Shown one piece after another: positions 14,990 to 22,472 of a stretch of DNA of 22,472 bases; position 1 is the stretch's first letter, and each line of letters begins with the position of its first letter. This DNA comes from Cyanobacteria bacterium UBA1221 (lineage in GTDB: Bacteria > Cyanobacteriota > Vampirovibrionia > Gastranaerophilales > Gastranaerophilaceae). The notes under the pieces are model-generated. The model was given only the letters and a program-made list of their open reading frames with translations. It was not told the DNA's origin and made no database searches. The stretch lies in the NCBI GenBank assembly GCA_002309425.1, contig DBXD01000005.1, forward strand, positions 65,406 to 87,877, in the 5' to 3' direction. The position numbers and the translations under genes were made by a program.

Positions 14990-16450
14990 ATGAATTTAGA
15001 TAGTTTAATAGACAGTTTACTTTCCCCAATAGCCGATAAAATTTCAGGGATTATATTCAGTTCAGTTACGATTCACGGCGTAAAAGTCGAATTTCTGATT
15101 GCACTTTTGATGTCAGCAGCTATCTATTTTACAATCAGAACCGGATTTATAGGATTCTGGGGTTTTAAACACGCAATCAAATTAATTACAAAAAATTACG
15201 AACATAAAGATACTATAAAGAGAAAAAAGCACGGAGAAGTTTCTGCTTTTCAGGCTTTAACCGCAACAATATCGGCATCCGCAGGCATAGGAAACGTTGC
15301 CGGTTCGGCTGCAGCCGTATCAATCGGAGGTCCCGGGGTAATTTTCTGGATGATGGTTGCGGGCTTATTCTCTATGGCTTTAAAATTTGCGGAAGTATTA
15401 TTGGGTATAAAACTCCGATATGTAAACAAAAAAGACGGCACCGTTGCCGGAGGCCCGATGTATTATATCCTTGCAGGACTGAAGAATCACAAACTACTCG
15501 GAAGGTTTGCACCTGCGCTTGCAAAAAGTTATGCGGTATGCTGTATTTTTGCAATGATTGGCGGCTGGAATTTATTCCAGATTAACGCAATGACAACTCA
15601 AATAACGGAAGTTACCGGCGGAGAAAACAGTTTCTTTTACAACCAGAGCTGGTTATTAGGATTAATTGTTGCAATTATAACTTATGTAACAATTATCGGC
15701 GGAATCAAGGCCATCGGGAAATTCACATCTAAAGTCACACCATTGATGTGTACCTTGTATGTAACATCTGCTTTTATAATCTGTCTGGTAAATATACACC
15801 ACTTTCCGCACGCAATACATTTAATTATTACTGAGGCATTCAGACCTCAGGCGATTGGGGGCGGAATGTTTGCATGTATGCTGTGGGGCTTCAGACGCGC
15901 AATGTTTGCAAATGAAGCAGGGCTCGGAACAGCTCCTATTGCTTTTTCGGCAGTAAAAACAAACAAACCCGTTGCACAGGCCTTTATTGCAATGTTACAA
16001 CCGTTCGTTGATACGGTGATTGTCGGAGCGGCAACGGCACTGGTAATCGTCGTGAGCGGAGTTTACCTGAACAATACCGGACTTGCCGGAATTGAACTGA
16101 CCTCAAAAGCCTTTGCTTCAGTTTGTCCGTTCTTCCCGATTTTGTTAACAATTATGGCAAGTTGTTTTGTATTATCAACCATGCTTTGCGGCTCATACTA
16201 CGGAATTAAGGGTTGGACATTTTTATTTGGTGATACAAAATTGACAACAAGGACTTTTCAAGTTATATATTGTATATTCATAGTTATCGGTTCTGCGATG
16301 AACTTTAAAAGTATAATAAATCTGTCGGATGCATTTACTTTGTTCTTAGCCGTTCCGAATTTGATAGCAGTTTTCATCCTTTCGGATGTTGTTATTAAAG
16401 AATTGAAAAGGTATTGTAAAAGATATAGCGTAGGCTTATTTAAGAATTGA
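14990..16450 (+). CDS. AGCS-family amino acid (alanine/glycine):cation symporter
   Basis: A 486-residue inner-membrane transporter with about eleven helices, importing alanine or glycine with Na+ or H+ in characterised relatives. Family features include IYFTIRTGF near residue 45, SAFQALTATISASAGIGNVAGSAAA near 85-110, the GGPMYYI signature near 155, and FRRAMFANEAGLGTAPIA near 300. Length is slightly above the usual 450-480. The ATG at 14990 has no ribosome binding site and lies six bases after a -10 box, suggesting a leaderless message. A TTG two codons earlier is possible but also lacks a site, and the next in-frame Met is inside the first helix. It is followed by a uracil-DNA glycosylase gene 19 bases downstream, probably on the same transcript. 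The exact amino acid cannot be read from the sequence. Confidence 0.92.
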   Translation: MNLDSLIDSLLSPIADKISGIIFSSVTIHGVKVEFLIALLMSAAIYFTIRTGFIGFWGFKHAIKLITKNYEHKDTIKRKKHGEVSAFQALTATISASAGIGNVAGSAAAVSIGGPGVIFWMMVAGLFSMALKFAEVLLGIKLRYVNKKDGTVAGGPMYYILAGLKNHKLLGRFAPALAKSYAVCCIFAMIGGWNLFQINAMTTQITEVTGGENSFFYNQSWLLGLIVAIITYVTIIGGIKAIGKFTSKVTPLMCTLYVTSAFIICLVNIHHFPHAIHLIITEAFRPQAIGGGMFACMLWGFRRAMFANEAGLGTAPIAFSAVKTNKPVAQAFIAMLQPFVDTVIVGAATALVIVVSGVYLNNTGLAGIELTSKAFASVCPFFPILLTIMASCFVLSTMLCGSYYGIKGWTFLFGDTKLTTRTFQVIYCIFIVIGSAMNFKSIINLSDAFTLFLAVPNLIAVFILSDVVIKELKRYCKRYSVGLFKN

Positions 16451-16469
16451 GAAAGAGGAGAGATAAAAA

Positions 16470-17123
16470 ATGAAAAACAATTGTCTGAATATCGTAAGAC
16501 AGAAATGCGAAAGTTGTCATGCTTGTGCATTAGGCGAAACAAGAAATAACATAGTATTTTCCGACGGAAATGCAACAACTGCAAGAATAGTTTTAATCGG
16601 TGAAGCTCCCGGAGAAACAGAAGATATGACCGGCAGACCGTTTGTCGGCAGAGCAGGACAGTTGTTAACAGAATTTTTAACAGAAGCAGGAATTTCACGT
16701 GACAGAGATGTCTATATTATTAATACAGTAAAATGCAGACCTCCGGAAAACAGAGTTCCGACCGATGAAGAAAAAGCAGCATGCAGGAAATTTTTGGAAG
16801 CTCAGATTGATATAATTAAACCTGATGCAATCATTCTGTGCGGTTCAACAGCATTAAAATCTTTTGTAACTCTTGATAAAAAACAAACTATTTCTAAAAT
16901 CAGAGGTCAATGGATGACAATTACTGTTGATGGTGTTGAATATAAGGCTATGACTATATTCCATCCGTCGTACCTGCTGAGAAATCATTCAATGGAGGAA
17001 GGTTCTCCGAGAAGATTGATGCAGGAAGATTTGAGAAACATCAAAGAAACAATTTTACCTAACACATTTAATACACCGTTTTACGGTAACAACCTTAAAT
17101 TCGGTTCATTGACAAACGTGTAA
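16470..17123 (+). CDS. udg: Family 4 uracil-DNA glycosylase
   Basis: A 217-residue iron-sulphur DNA repair enzyme that removes uracil from DNA to start base excision repair. Four cysteines positioned for a 4Fe-4S cluster are Cys16 and Cys19 (CHACALGETR), Cys89 (VKCRPPENR) and Cys105 (AACRKFLE). Motif A is GEAPGETEDMTGRPFVGRAG (44-63) and the later loop is HPSYLLRN (165-172). Extra cysteines at 5 and 13 lie just before the first pair. Length is typical, with a slightly extended C-terminal tail. GAGGAG precedes the start. It ends 21 bases before a strong terminator. The pairing with an amino acid transporter seems positional only. Confidence 0.95.
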   Translation: MKNNCLNIVRQKCESCHACALGETRNNIVFSDGNATTARIVLIGEAPGETEDMTGRPFVGRAGQLLTEFLTEAGISRDRDVYIINTVKCRPPENRVPTDEEKAACRKFLEAQIDIIKPDAIILCGSTALKSFVTLDKKQTISKIRGQWMTITVDGVEYKAMTIFHPSYLLRNHSMEEGSPRRLMQEDLRNIKETILPNTFNTPFYGNNLKFGSLTNV

Positions 17124-17144
17124 CGGTATTTAAACAAAATAATC

Positions 17145-17188
17145 AGCGAGTCGGCTCTTGATAAATACACAAGAGCCGACTCGCTTTT
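17145..17188. terminator. Strong intrinsic terminator between convergent operons
   Basis: A perfect 16-bp stem (17145-17160 with 17170-17185) with a nine-base loop is followed by TTTT on the plus strand and by a T-rich stretch on the minus strand. It ends the symporter-glycosylase unit and the opposing TolC-fusion unit. Confidence 0.92.
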
Positions 17189-17202
17189 ATAATTCTTTGT
17201 AA

Positions 17203-17487
17203 CTAGATTTTGTTTTTCAGCAGTAAGGCTTTGTTATCAACTATCGCCATATAACATGACAAGATTCTGAAAACACCGGTCAATTCCAGTACCGCATGTG
17301 TAACATTTTTATCATACACTTTGTTATTAACGATATGCCCGGTTTTAGGCAAGGCTAATACAGACAACAGACCCGTACCGGCAGATTTGCCTGAAACTTC
17401 ACTGTCTGTACCCTGAACCTTTGTCAGTGCATATGCACCAACACCAAACATTGCAATCGCTATCAATAGTATAAAAGCTTTTTTCAT
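17203..17487 (-). CDS. Small exported protein of unknown function, 94 residues
   Basis: I do not recognise it. A signal peptide or N-terminal anchor (MKKAFILLIAIAMFGVGAYAL) is followed by a short Ser/Gly-rich linker and a hydrophobic-patterned region (LLSVLALPKTG, THAVLELTGVFRILSCYMAIVDNKALLL). There is one cysteine in the mature part. AAGGAG lies before the start. It begins 27 bases after the receptor-TolC fusion gene on the same strand, with no promoter or terminator in the gap and a shared terminator at 17145-17188, so it is almost certainly made with that protein. A small periplasmic partner or accessory of the efflux duct is a reasonable inference. Confidence 0.75.
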   Translation of the reverse strand: MKKAFILLIAIAMFGVGAYALTKVQGTDSEVSGKSAGTGLLSVLALPKTGHIVNNKVYDKNVTHAVLELTGVFRILSCYMAIVDNKALLLKNKI

Positions 17488-17514
17488 AAGAAATACTCCT
17501 TTTTTACTATTCTA

Positions 17515-19986
17515 TTATAATGCAAAATCTTCTTCTTCAGGCAATACTTCAGGTACTTTTTTCATCCATTCTTTTGCCTTTTCGTTTGCCTTTGCCCAGT
17601 TAACCGCTAACAGTCCTCTTTGTACCCAAATTAATTCCTTAAAGAAATCATATTGAGAATTGAAAGCTTCAAGTTTTTCTTTGAAGTATTTATCCTGAGC
17701 ATCAACAACCTGATTGATGGAAACTTTACCCATCAGGTACTGATTTTTAACCATATGATAGTTTTCTCCCTGCGCAAACATAGCCTTATATGATTTTTCA
17801 ATCATAAAGTATTTTGCAATGGCTCTGTTTACAACAGAACGAACCTTCATTTCTATTTCGGTATCAATTTCCTGTAAATAAGCGTTTAATTCGTTCAATT
17901 CAGCCTTGCATCTTGCTATTTCCGCAAACTTATGACCGCCTTCGATAGGTTTCCACTGAGCGGCAAGTAATACTCTGCCTGAGTTTCTGTCTAACGCAAG
18001 CCAAGGAGAAGAATTCCACGCATATTGTCCCATCTGAGAGCCTATTCCGCCAGCATAACCGGCTGCGACATACTTCATCTGATTATGTCCCTTTTCCTCA
18101 TAGGGTAAATGTCTGTCAAATTGCGTACTGTACTCAACAGACACTTTCGCATTCGGCATTACAAATTTTTGAGCATAATTTGATAACTCAGCCTTTTTCA
18201 TTGCAATAGCCGCTTTCAATTTTGTGGTTTCAGGCGACAAATAAATAACTTCTTCTACAAGCATCTGAGTGAATTTTTCTAACTTCTCCGGATTTCTTAC
18301 ATGGTCAATAATATGAACATCTGATGAGAAAAATGCAGGATCGCTTGCAGTCAAAGGCTTAAGCTGAAAATCTTTTTTCTGATCCTGGAACAATAATTTG
18401 TTAATGTGAATTTTTACATTCTTATGTTCAGCCTGCATACTCAAAAGTTTCTTTTCTGCTTCACTGACAGCACCTGACCATCTCAGAGTTTCTTCTTTTC
18501 CGCATTTGCCTGTTTTTTCTCTGACTCTTGCTATTGCAAGATTCTCTCTTGTTTCCTGTAAATATTCTTCCTGAATCTTTATTGCATTTTCAAGCATTAA
18601 AGTATCAAGATACAGGTTGGCCGTCTGATACTCAATATTAGCCTTTGTTAATTCAGCTTCCGCTTTATCAAATTTAAGTTTTTTATGCTTTACAATGATA
18701 TTAGTTACCAAATCCGGCGCATAAATCACCTGATCCATACCGATGGTAAATAAACCGACACGAGTCGGAATATCGGAATATGATGTTGCATAGTCGCTGT
18801 TATAAGTCTGATAACCCAAATCAAGTCTTAACGTAGGAAGATATCTCATATAAGCACTTGCAACAGATCTCCTTGCCGCACTTACCAGGAATCTTTTTCT
18901 TGCCATATCAAGGTTGTTATCATCTAATGCTGTTAATAACGCATTCAAATCATATTTTGCAACTTCTTTATGCGAAATAGTTTTTGAATTATTCAATAAC
19001 CTTAACGGCGGTACATACCCTACGGCTTCTGCCGTATCAGAGTTAAAGAAGATAACTTTATCATCATAAAACGGTATCTGCTCATTTTTTACAACATTAC
19101 CGTGTAATGCCCCATGAATATTAAATGATGTTGCTTCAGCAAGTTTTCTGTCAACGTCAAAAGCTGCCGCACCAAGCATTGCACCCAGTTCAACATCTTC
19201 TCTTCCGGTAGATGAGAATGAAGGCAGTTTCTTTGATGTAATGTAGTCATAAACCTCTTTTCTCTGGTCATTGGACAGGTTAAATAACGGAGTTACGAAT
19301 ACACCGTCAACATCTGAAGGAATTTTTGCCAAAGAGGCACTTACATTCGTACTAACCGGAACAACAACAAAGTCAAGGTGGCAGTCTTTTTCTTTCAACT
19401 TTTTAGCTGCGATAGCATTCCAGTCAGGCTGAGTTTTATAGAAATTTTCATTTATCAAAATTGCAACTTTTTTCATATCAGGTACTAATCTTTCAAAAGT
19501 TACAAAATCATTAACTGCCTGCTGAACAGGGTTGAAGAATTTCTCACCGAAACTTCTTAACCCGTACTGGTCAATTGTTACAACATATTTATTCTTGTTC
19601 TTTTTCTCACTGTAATAATCACTGGACATATAACCTAATGAAATTACCATCAAAGCCCTTGATGCTAATGCTTTATTTGACGCATTAATTGCACCCTGTT
19701 TTGTCCAGTCACCCACAAAAACCAAATCTTTCGGGAATGATGCTTTATAATCGGGTAACAAAGATACGGTAATCGTTTTCTGGAAAGTCTTTAAAACTTC
19801 CATATTCTTCTCTGACGGCCCGTCCAATACAAATGCAAATTCAATTGTTCTTGCATTAGGTGCAGCCTGCAAATTCGGGGTCTGCGGTCTTGGCATATTT
19901 GGGTTCACCGCTGCCGCAAACGCAATACTGTTATATGAAATCAACAATACTGTTGATAACATCAAACTCAAAAGTCTCTTTTTCAT
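17515..19986 (-). CDS. Fusion of ABC substrate-binding-like domain and TolC-family outer membrane protein
   Basis: An 823-residue exported protein in two parts. After a signal peptide (1-25) and proline-rich linker, residues 47-335 resemble the ABC_sub_bind (PF04392/TrpX-like) type I periplasmic-binding fold: KKVAILINENF (172-182), VVVPVSTNVSASLAKIPSDVDGVFVTP (207-233) and the hinge-region pattern REDVELGAMLGAAAFDVDRKLAEA (262-285). Residues 345-800 carry both TolC repeats: RSVASAYMRYLPTLRLDLGY (373-392), a long helical hairpin at 435-530 (NIEYQTANLYLDTLMLEN; ENLAIARVREKTG) and a second at about 695-800 (GENYHMVKNQYLMGKVSINQVVDAQ). TolC proteins form trimeric outer-membrane ducts with a periplasmic alpha barrel. 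The receptor domain would sit at the periplasmic entrance. No membrane-fusion protein or inner-membrane pump is in the window. A consensus -35 promoter lies upstream, GGAG ten bases before the ATG. Confidence 0.85.
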   Translation of the reverse strand: MKKRLLSLMLSTVLLISYNSIAFAAAVNPNMPRPQTPNLQAAPNARTIEFAFVLDGPSEKNMEVLKTFQKTITVSLLPDYKASFPKDLVFVGDWTKQGAINASNKALASRALMVISLGYMSSDYYSEKKNKNKYVVTIDQYGLRSFGEKFFNPVQQAVNDFVTFERLVPDMKKVAILINENFYKTQPDWNAIAAKKLKEKDCHLDFVVVPVSTNVSASLAKIPSDVDGVFVTPLFNLSNDQRKEVYDYITSKKLPSFSSTGREDVELGAMLGAAAFDVDRKLAEATSFNIHGALHGNVVKNEQIPFYDDKVIFFNSDTAEAVGYVPPLRLLNNSKTISHKEVAKYDLNALLTALDDNNLDMARKRFLVSAARRSVASAYMRYLPTLRLDLGYQTYNSDYATSYSDIPTRVGLFTIGMDQVIYAPDLVTNIIVKHKKLKFDKAEAELTKANIEYQTANLYLDTLMLENAIKIQEEYLQETRENLAIARVREKTGKCGKEETLRWSGAVSEAEKKLLSMQAEHKNVKIHINKLLFQDQKKDFQLKPLTASDPAFFSSDVHIIDHVRNPEKLEKFTQMLVEEVIYLSPETTKLKAAIAMKKAELSNYAQKFVMPNAKVSVEYSTQFDRHLPYEEKGHNQMKYVAAGYAGGIGSQMGQYAWNSSPWLALDRNSGRVLLAAQWKPIEGGHKFAEIARCKAELNELNAYLQEIDTEIEMKVRSVVNRAIAKYFMIEKSYKAMFAQGENYHMVKNQYLMGKVSINQVVDAQDKYFKEKLEAFNSQYDFFKELIWVQRGLLAVNWAKANEKAKEWMKKVPEVLPEEEDFAL

Positions 19987-20034
19987 CCCTCTCTTACTCC
20001 TATAATGTTTTTGTAATAAGTAAATTATTCTTTA

Positions 20035-20062
20035 ATACTACAATAAATAAATAAGGTGTCAA
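20035..20062 (-). promoter_or_regulatory. Promoter of the TolC-fusion operon
   Basis: On the minus strand a perfect TTGACA (20062-20057) is followed after 16 bases by TAGTAT (20040-20035). Transcription would start near 20028, giving a leader of about 42 bases. Confidence 0.6.
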
Positions 20063-20165
20063 TTTTTAACATGAGTTGTGTTAAGTTTTGTATAAATTCA
20101 TATAGATATGTAAACAATTTGTTCTTATTTAATCTCTGTTGCATTTACAACATTATTAAGCAGTA

Positions 20166-20555
20166 CTAATTTAGGAAAAACATGCCTGCCGTAAGATACG
20201 TTGCAAATAATATCCATACAAAATAAGGAAGCAACAATCTCCCCGCAACAGCTGACACATCATAAAAACTTCTTATTGTCCTGAATACCGTGTAATCTAA
20301 AAGTAAAACAATAACAAGCGCAAGACCTATATTTTTCAGACCGAAAAACACGGGAGTCCATATTATATTTAACAGCATTTGCACAGCAAACCACATAATG
20401 CCATGAGATTTATCCATCCACCTGTACTTAACAAGATAAACGGCCAGCGCCGAAAAAATCATAATATAGAGAATTGTCCAGACAGGGGTAAACACCCACG
20501 AAGGCGGACTTAACCACGGTTTTGCAAGTTCTTTATACCAATTAAAATCAAGCAT
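20166..20555 (-). CDS. tspO: TspO/MBR family membrane protein lacking the first helix
   Basis: TspO proteins are small tryptophan-rich membrane proteins that bind porphyrins and affect tetrapyrrole handling or stress responses. Here PWLSPPSWVFTPVWTILY (13-30), NIIWTPVFFGLKN (63-75) and the final PYFVWILFATYLTAGMFFLN are diagnostic. Canonical members have five helices in about 150-160 residues; this has 129 and four, starting right at the WYKELAKPWLSPP loop. An in-frame TGA two codons before the ATG rules out a longer start, so the first helix is truly absent. The C-terminal end lacks the usual asparagine-containing motif after the Ala-Thr. The ribosome binding site is weak. It lies 70 bases after the protease gene, probably same transcript. 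It may be functional as a short variant or a decayed gene. Confidence 0.85.
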   Translation of the reverse strand: MLDFNWYKELAKPWLSPPSWVFTPVWTILYIMIFSALAVYLVKYRWMDKSHGIMWFAVQMLLNIIWTPVFFGLKNIGLALVIVLLLDYTVFRTIRSFYDVSAVAGRLLLPYFVWILFATYLTAGMFFLN

Positions 20556-20603
20556 AACTCATTATTTGACAGTAATAAAAAGATCTCAATTGCCTGATAG
20601 GGG

Positions 20604-20630
20604 AATAAGGTTAACAAGATTTACCTTATT
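20604..20630 (-). other. Hairpin across the end of the protease gene
   Basis: AATAAGGT (20604-20611) and ACCTTATT (20623-20630) pair across the stop codon of the subtilisin-like gene, with two further A-U pairs inside. A run of five T lies about 20 bases further along the minus strand, too far for a good terminator. It may partly end transcription or affect mRNA stability. Confidence 0.35.
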
Positions 20631-21549
20631 TGCTGCTGTTAAAATCTTTGACCAGAGCTTTTGGAGGAGCAAAAGAGGTTCCCCTCAGTTTACGCAAAGA
20701 CGGTATATGACACAAACTTGTCGTATTTTTTCTGTCTACAAAAACATCACCATAACCTGTATCCAAAACATATCCGCCATTTACTTTTTTGATGCGGATA
20801 TTGTCTTTTTCAAATCTGTTTACAAGAGAGTTACTTGAAGAATAAAAAGCCTTTTTCCCCTCATTATTTAACGAACTGACACATATAGAATTATCAACCA
20901 AGGAAAGTAAATTGAGTGAATAATTTCCGTTGTTGCCTCCCGAAACATACACTTTAGTTCCTCTTGCAGATAAAGAATCCAACAAATTTACATATTCCAT
21001 TGAGGATTTAATATTCTGTGCGCTGTTATATTTATTTAGAATTTCATCCGGACAGTTTCTTAAAAAATCTTTTACCATTTTGGCATTTTTAGCAATATTT
21101 TCCGCATTTATCACGGTACCCATCGCCGCACTCAGGTCGGGGAATGTTATCTCATTTCCGGTCGAACAATTCACCGCATCATAGGTTTTACCCTCTCTAA
21201 TTTCTTTAAAAAGTTCCCCGACAATACTGTCGGTTGATTTTTTTATATCTTCACCAACTGTAACACTTTTTTTATACACATTAGCATTCGGAAGTCCTGT
21301 TTCAATTATTTTACTAACCAGAACACCATGAGGAATATCAGGAGTAGCATCAATATCAATTCTGACGTGATTCTTTTTAAACCCATCAATTACAAGTATA
21401 TTCAGAGGTTTTACCGTATCGGATACCGCTGCAACAATACGATTTTCAATTGGACGGACAGGAACATGCCGCACCGGAGCAGTTAAAGCCATAGAGCCAA
21501 ATGCTCCGCAAAGTGCTATTCTTCTAAATATTCTTCCGATTTTTGTCAT
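20626..21549 (-). CDS. Compact subtilisin-like serine protease (S8), C-terminally short
   Basis: A 307-residue protein whose N-terminus (IGRIFRRIALCGAFGSMALTA) is a probable signal peptide. Subtilase motifs occur in the right order: ILVIDGF (51-57, Asp55), DIPHGVLVSKII (71-82, His74), VNCSTG (126-131), YVSGGNNG (201-208, oxyanion Asn206) and LRGTSFAPP (288-296, nucleophile Ser292). Asp-His spacing is only 19 residues against about 32 in subtilisin. Only 15 residues follow the serine, where subtilisin has over 50, so the C-terminal helices are missing; no continuation is visible in the other frames. All catalytic residues remain, so it may be active, but folding without that part is doubtful. 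The start has only a weak GGTAAAG-type site. It leads a probable two-gene unit with tspO. Confidence 0.8.
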   Translation of the reverse strand: MTKIGRIFRRIALCGAFGSMALTAPVRHVPVRPIENRIVAAVSDTVKPLNILVIDGFKKNHVRIDIDATPDIPHGVLVSKIIETGLPNANVYKKSVTVGEDIKKSTDSIVGELFKEIREGKTYDAVNCSTGNEITFPDLSAAMGTVINAENIAKNAKMVKDFLRNCPDEILNKYNSAQNIKSSMEYVNLLDSLSARGTKVYVSGGNNGNYSLNLLSLVDNSICVSSLNNEGKKAFYSSSNSLVNRFEKDNIRIKKVNGGYVLDTGYGDVFVDRKNTTSLCHIPSLRKLRGTSFAPPKALVKDFNSSK

Positions 21550-21716
21550 TTATACTTTACCGATAGTCAAAATAAATAAACTTATATTATCAAAACATGT
21601 AAAAAAAAATTTTTGCACACCTCTGAAAATATTTACAAATATTCATATTATTAAAGGATTTAGCAAAAAAAAATTTTCAGCATTTTTAATTTAGTATAAA
21701 TTTATAAGGAGAAAGT

Positions 21717-22454
21717 ATGAAAGTAGACAGAATTAACGGTTTTTGTCCCGTAAACAGACAAAGTTTTGGTGTATCCTTGCCCAGAGTATATTTCTCAGTA
21801 GATACTTTTGTTGCTCAGGATACAAAATGTATCACAGCAGAAACAGATTTGATAAGAGCATTGGCAAAAAGGCATAAGGAAATATATCCTGCCCTGAAAG
21901 AACGGCTTATTGCCGGCTATGATGTACCGCTTATAAAAACCCTTTTAGTTAATCCTGTATTTGACGATATAAAAATATTAAAAGAAATTCCGCAAATGCT
22001 TTCCGTAAAATGGCCGAGAGAAATCTCAAACAGACAGTGTGCGCAGGGGCGGAAAAATATTGCGGACAAGTTCGCAAGTAACCCGATTTTTAGTAAAAAT
22101 GAAGCATTAAGAGAACGTATCGGTGAAATTATTTTAAACAGCAGAACTGCAGAAAGTTCAGAACTTGTTTGCGGGTTTATGGATAAAATTGCAAGTGAGC
22201 CATTGTTAGCACAAAATGAAAATCTGAGTCAAAGACTTCCGGATTTAATTGTTAAATTACAAGACGGATTGTATGATTCCAAAGTTGACACAAAAGGTAT
22301 CAGAAAGGGATATGACTCCATTTTGGACAGGTTTTTAGCGTCAGAAAAAATATATACGAATAAAAATATCTCATCAAACCTAGGAAACCTCATGACAACA
22401 TGGGCAGAGTTAACTAATATGGTAGGTTCGAAAGACTTGCTCATAAATATTTAA
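21717..22454 (+). CDS. Helical-repeat protein of unknown function, 245 residues
   Basis: I do not recognise it. AAGGAG (21705-21710) precedes the ATG, and TATAAA at 21695-21700, with A/T tracts upstream, is a likely -10. The N-terminus (MKVDRINGFCPVNRQSFGV) has no signal peptide but carries an S-F-G motif at 16-18. From about residue 76 there are four degenerate repeats of a unit beginning with a small residue plus NP or EP, then two hydrophobics, then Leu and an Arg/Ile helix: VNPVF (78-82), SNPIF (121-125), SEPLL (160-164) and SEKIY (209-213), spaced about 40-50 residues apart. This suggests an alpha-solenoid for protein binding. A plausible ribosome binding site (AAAGGA, 22465-22470) near the window end hints at a further gene on the same strand outside. 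Confidence 0.75.
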   Translation: MKVDRINGFCPVNRQSFGVSLPRVYFSVDTFVAQDTKCITAETDLIRALAKRHKEIYPALKERLIAGYDVPLIKTLLVNPVFDDIKILKEIPQMLSVKWPREISNRQCAQGRKNIADKFASNPIFSKNEALRERIGEIILNSRTAESSELVCGFMDKIASEPLLAQNENLSQRLPDLIVKLQDGLYDSKVDTKGIRKGYDSILDRFLASEKIYTNKNISSNLGNLMTTWAELTNMVGSKDLLINI

Positions 22455-22472
22455 GAGCATAAACAAAGGAAA

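Noticed and set aside
1..22472. Mobile elements, phage genes, CRISPR arrays or tRNA genes
   Set aside because: No transposase or integrase motifs, no direct repeats with regular spacing and no cloverleaf-like segments were seen on reading both strands.

Overview
The window is AT-rich chromosomal DNA, densely coded on both strands, with mostly short intergenic gaps and no rRNA, tRNA, CRISPR array or insertion sequence that I can see. Several proteins belong to families I associate with cyanobacteria: a Ycf45-like ATPase with an R3H domain, an OmpR-type regulator whose C-terminal half closely resembles RpaA, an IctB-like member of the O-antigen ligase superfamily, and a DUF4330-like protein. 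No photosynthesis gene is present. A TolC-type outer-membrane protein and a heptose-kinase-like enzyme indicate a diderm envelope. Together with the base composition and unfamiliar short proteins carrying an F-G motif near the N-terminus, this suggests a non-photosynthetic relative of Cyanobacteria (Melainabacteria/Vampirovibrionia, perhaps Gastranaerophilales). That placement is inference; no marker gene is present to prove it.

Layout. 1-380: a stand-alone 47-residue gene with its own promoter and a bidirectional terminator. 393-3966 (minus): an exported protein, DAHP synthase (aromatic amino acids) and two TPR proteins. 4265-6373 (plus): the R3H ATPase behind a perfect stem-loop, then a small glycine-tailed protein. 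6400-8370 (minus): a zinc-dependent medium-chain dehydrogenase and a membrane protein with a HEXXH motif. 8472-12587 (minus): a compact run reading panD, PfkB/HldA-like kinase, DUF4330-like protein, IctB-like protein, tlyA. It joins pantothenate, envelope-sugar and rRNA-modification functions. 12634-13329 (minus): the RpaA-like regulator. 13578-17123 (plus): speD (polyamine synthesis, TTG start), htpX (membrane protein quality control), an AGCS amino-acid:cation symporter with a probable leaderless mRNA, and a family 4 uracil-DNA glycosylase, closed by a 16-bp-stem terminator shared with the opposing operon. 17203-19986 (minus): an 823-residue fusion of a periplasmic-binding-protein-like domain to a TolC protomer, followed by a small exported protein. 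20166-21549 (minus): a subtilisin-like protease with almost nothing after its catalytic serine, and a TspO protein lacking its first membrane helix. 21717-22454 (plus): an unknown helical-repeat protein.

Most genes are housekeeping or envelope functions. The least ordinary items are the receptor-TolC fusion, the paired truncations at the protease/TspO junction, the cyanobacterial-type regulatory genes in a lineage that appears non-photosynthetic, the unclassified HEXXH membrane protein, the leaderless symporter gene and the isolated 47-residue gene. No complete new multi-gene defence or biosynthetic system is evident; the receptor-TolC fusion with its small partner is the best candidate for an undescribed system.
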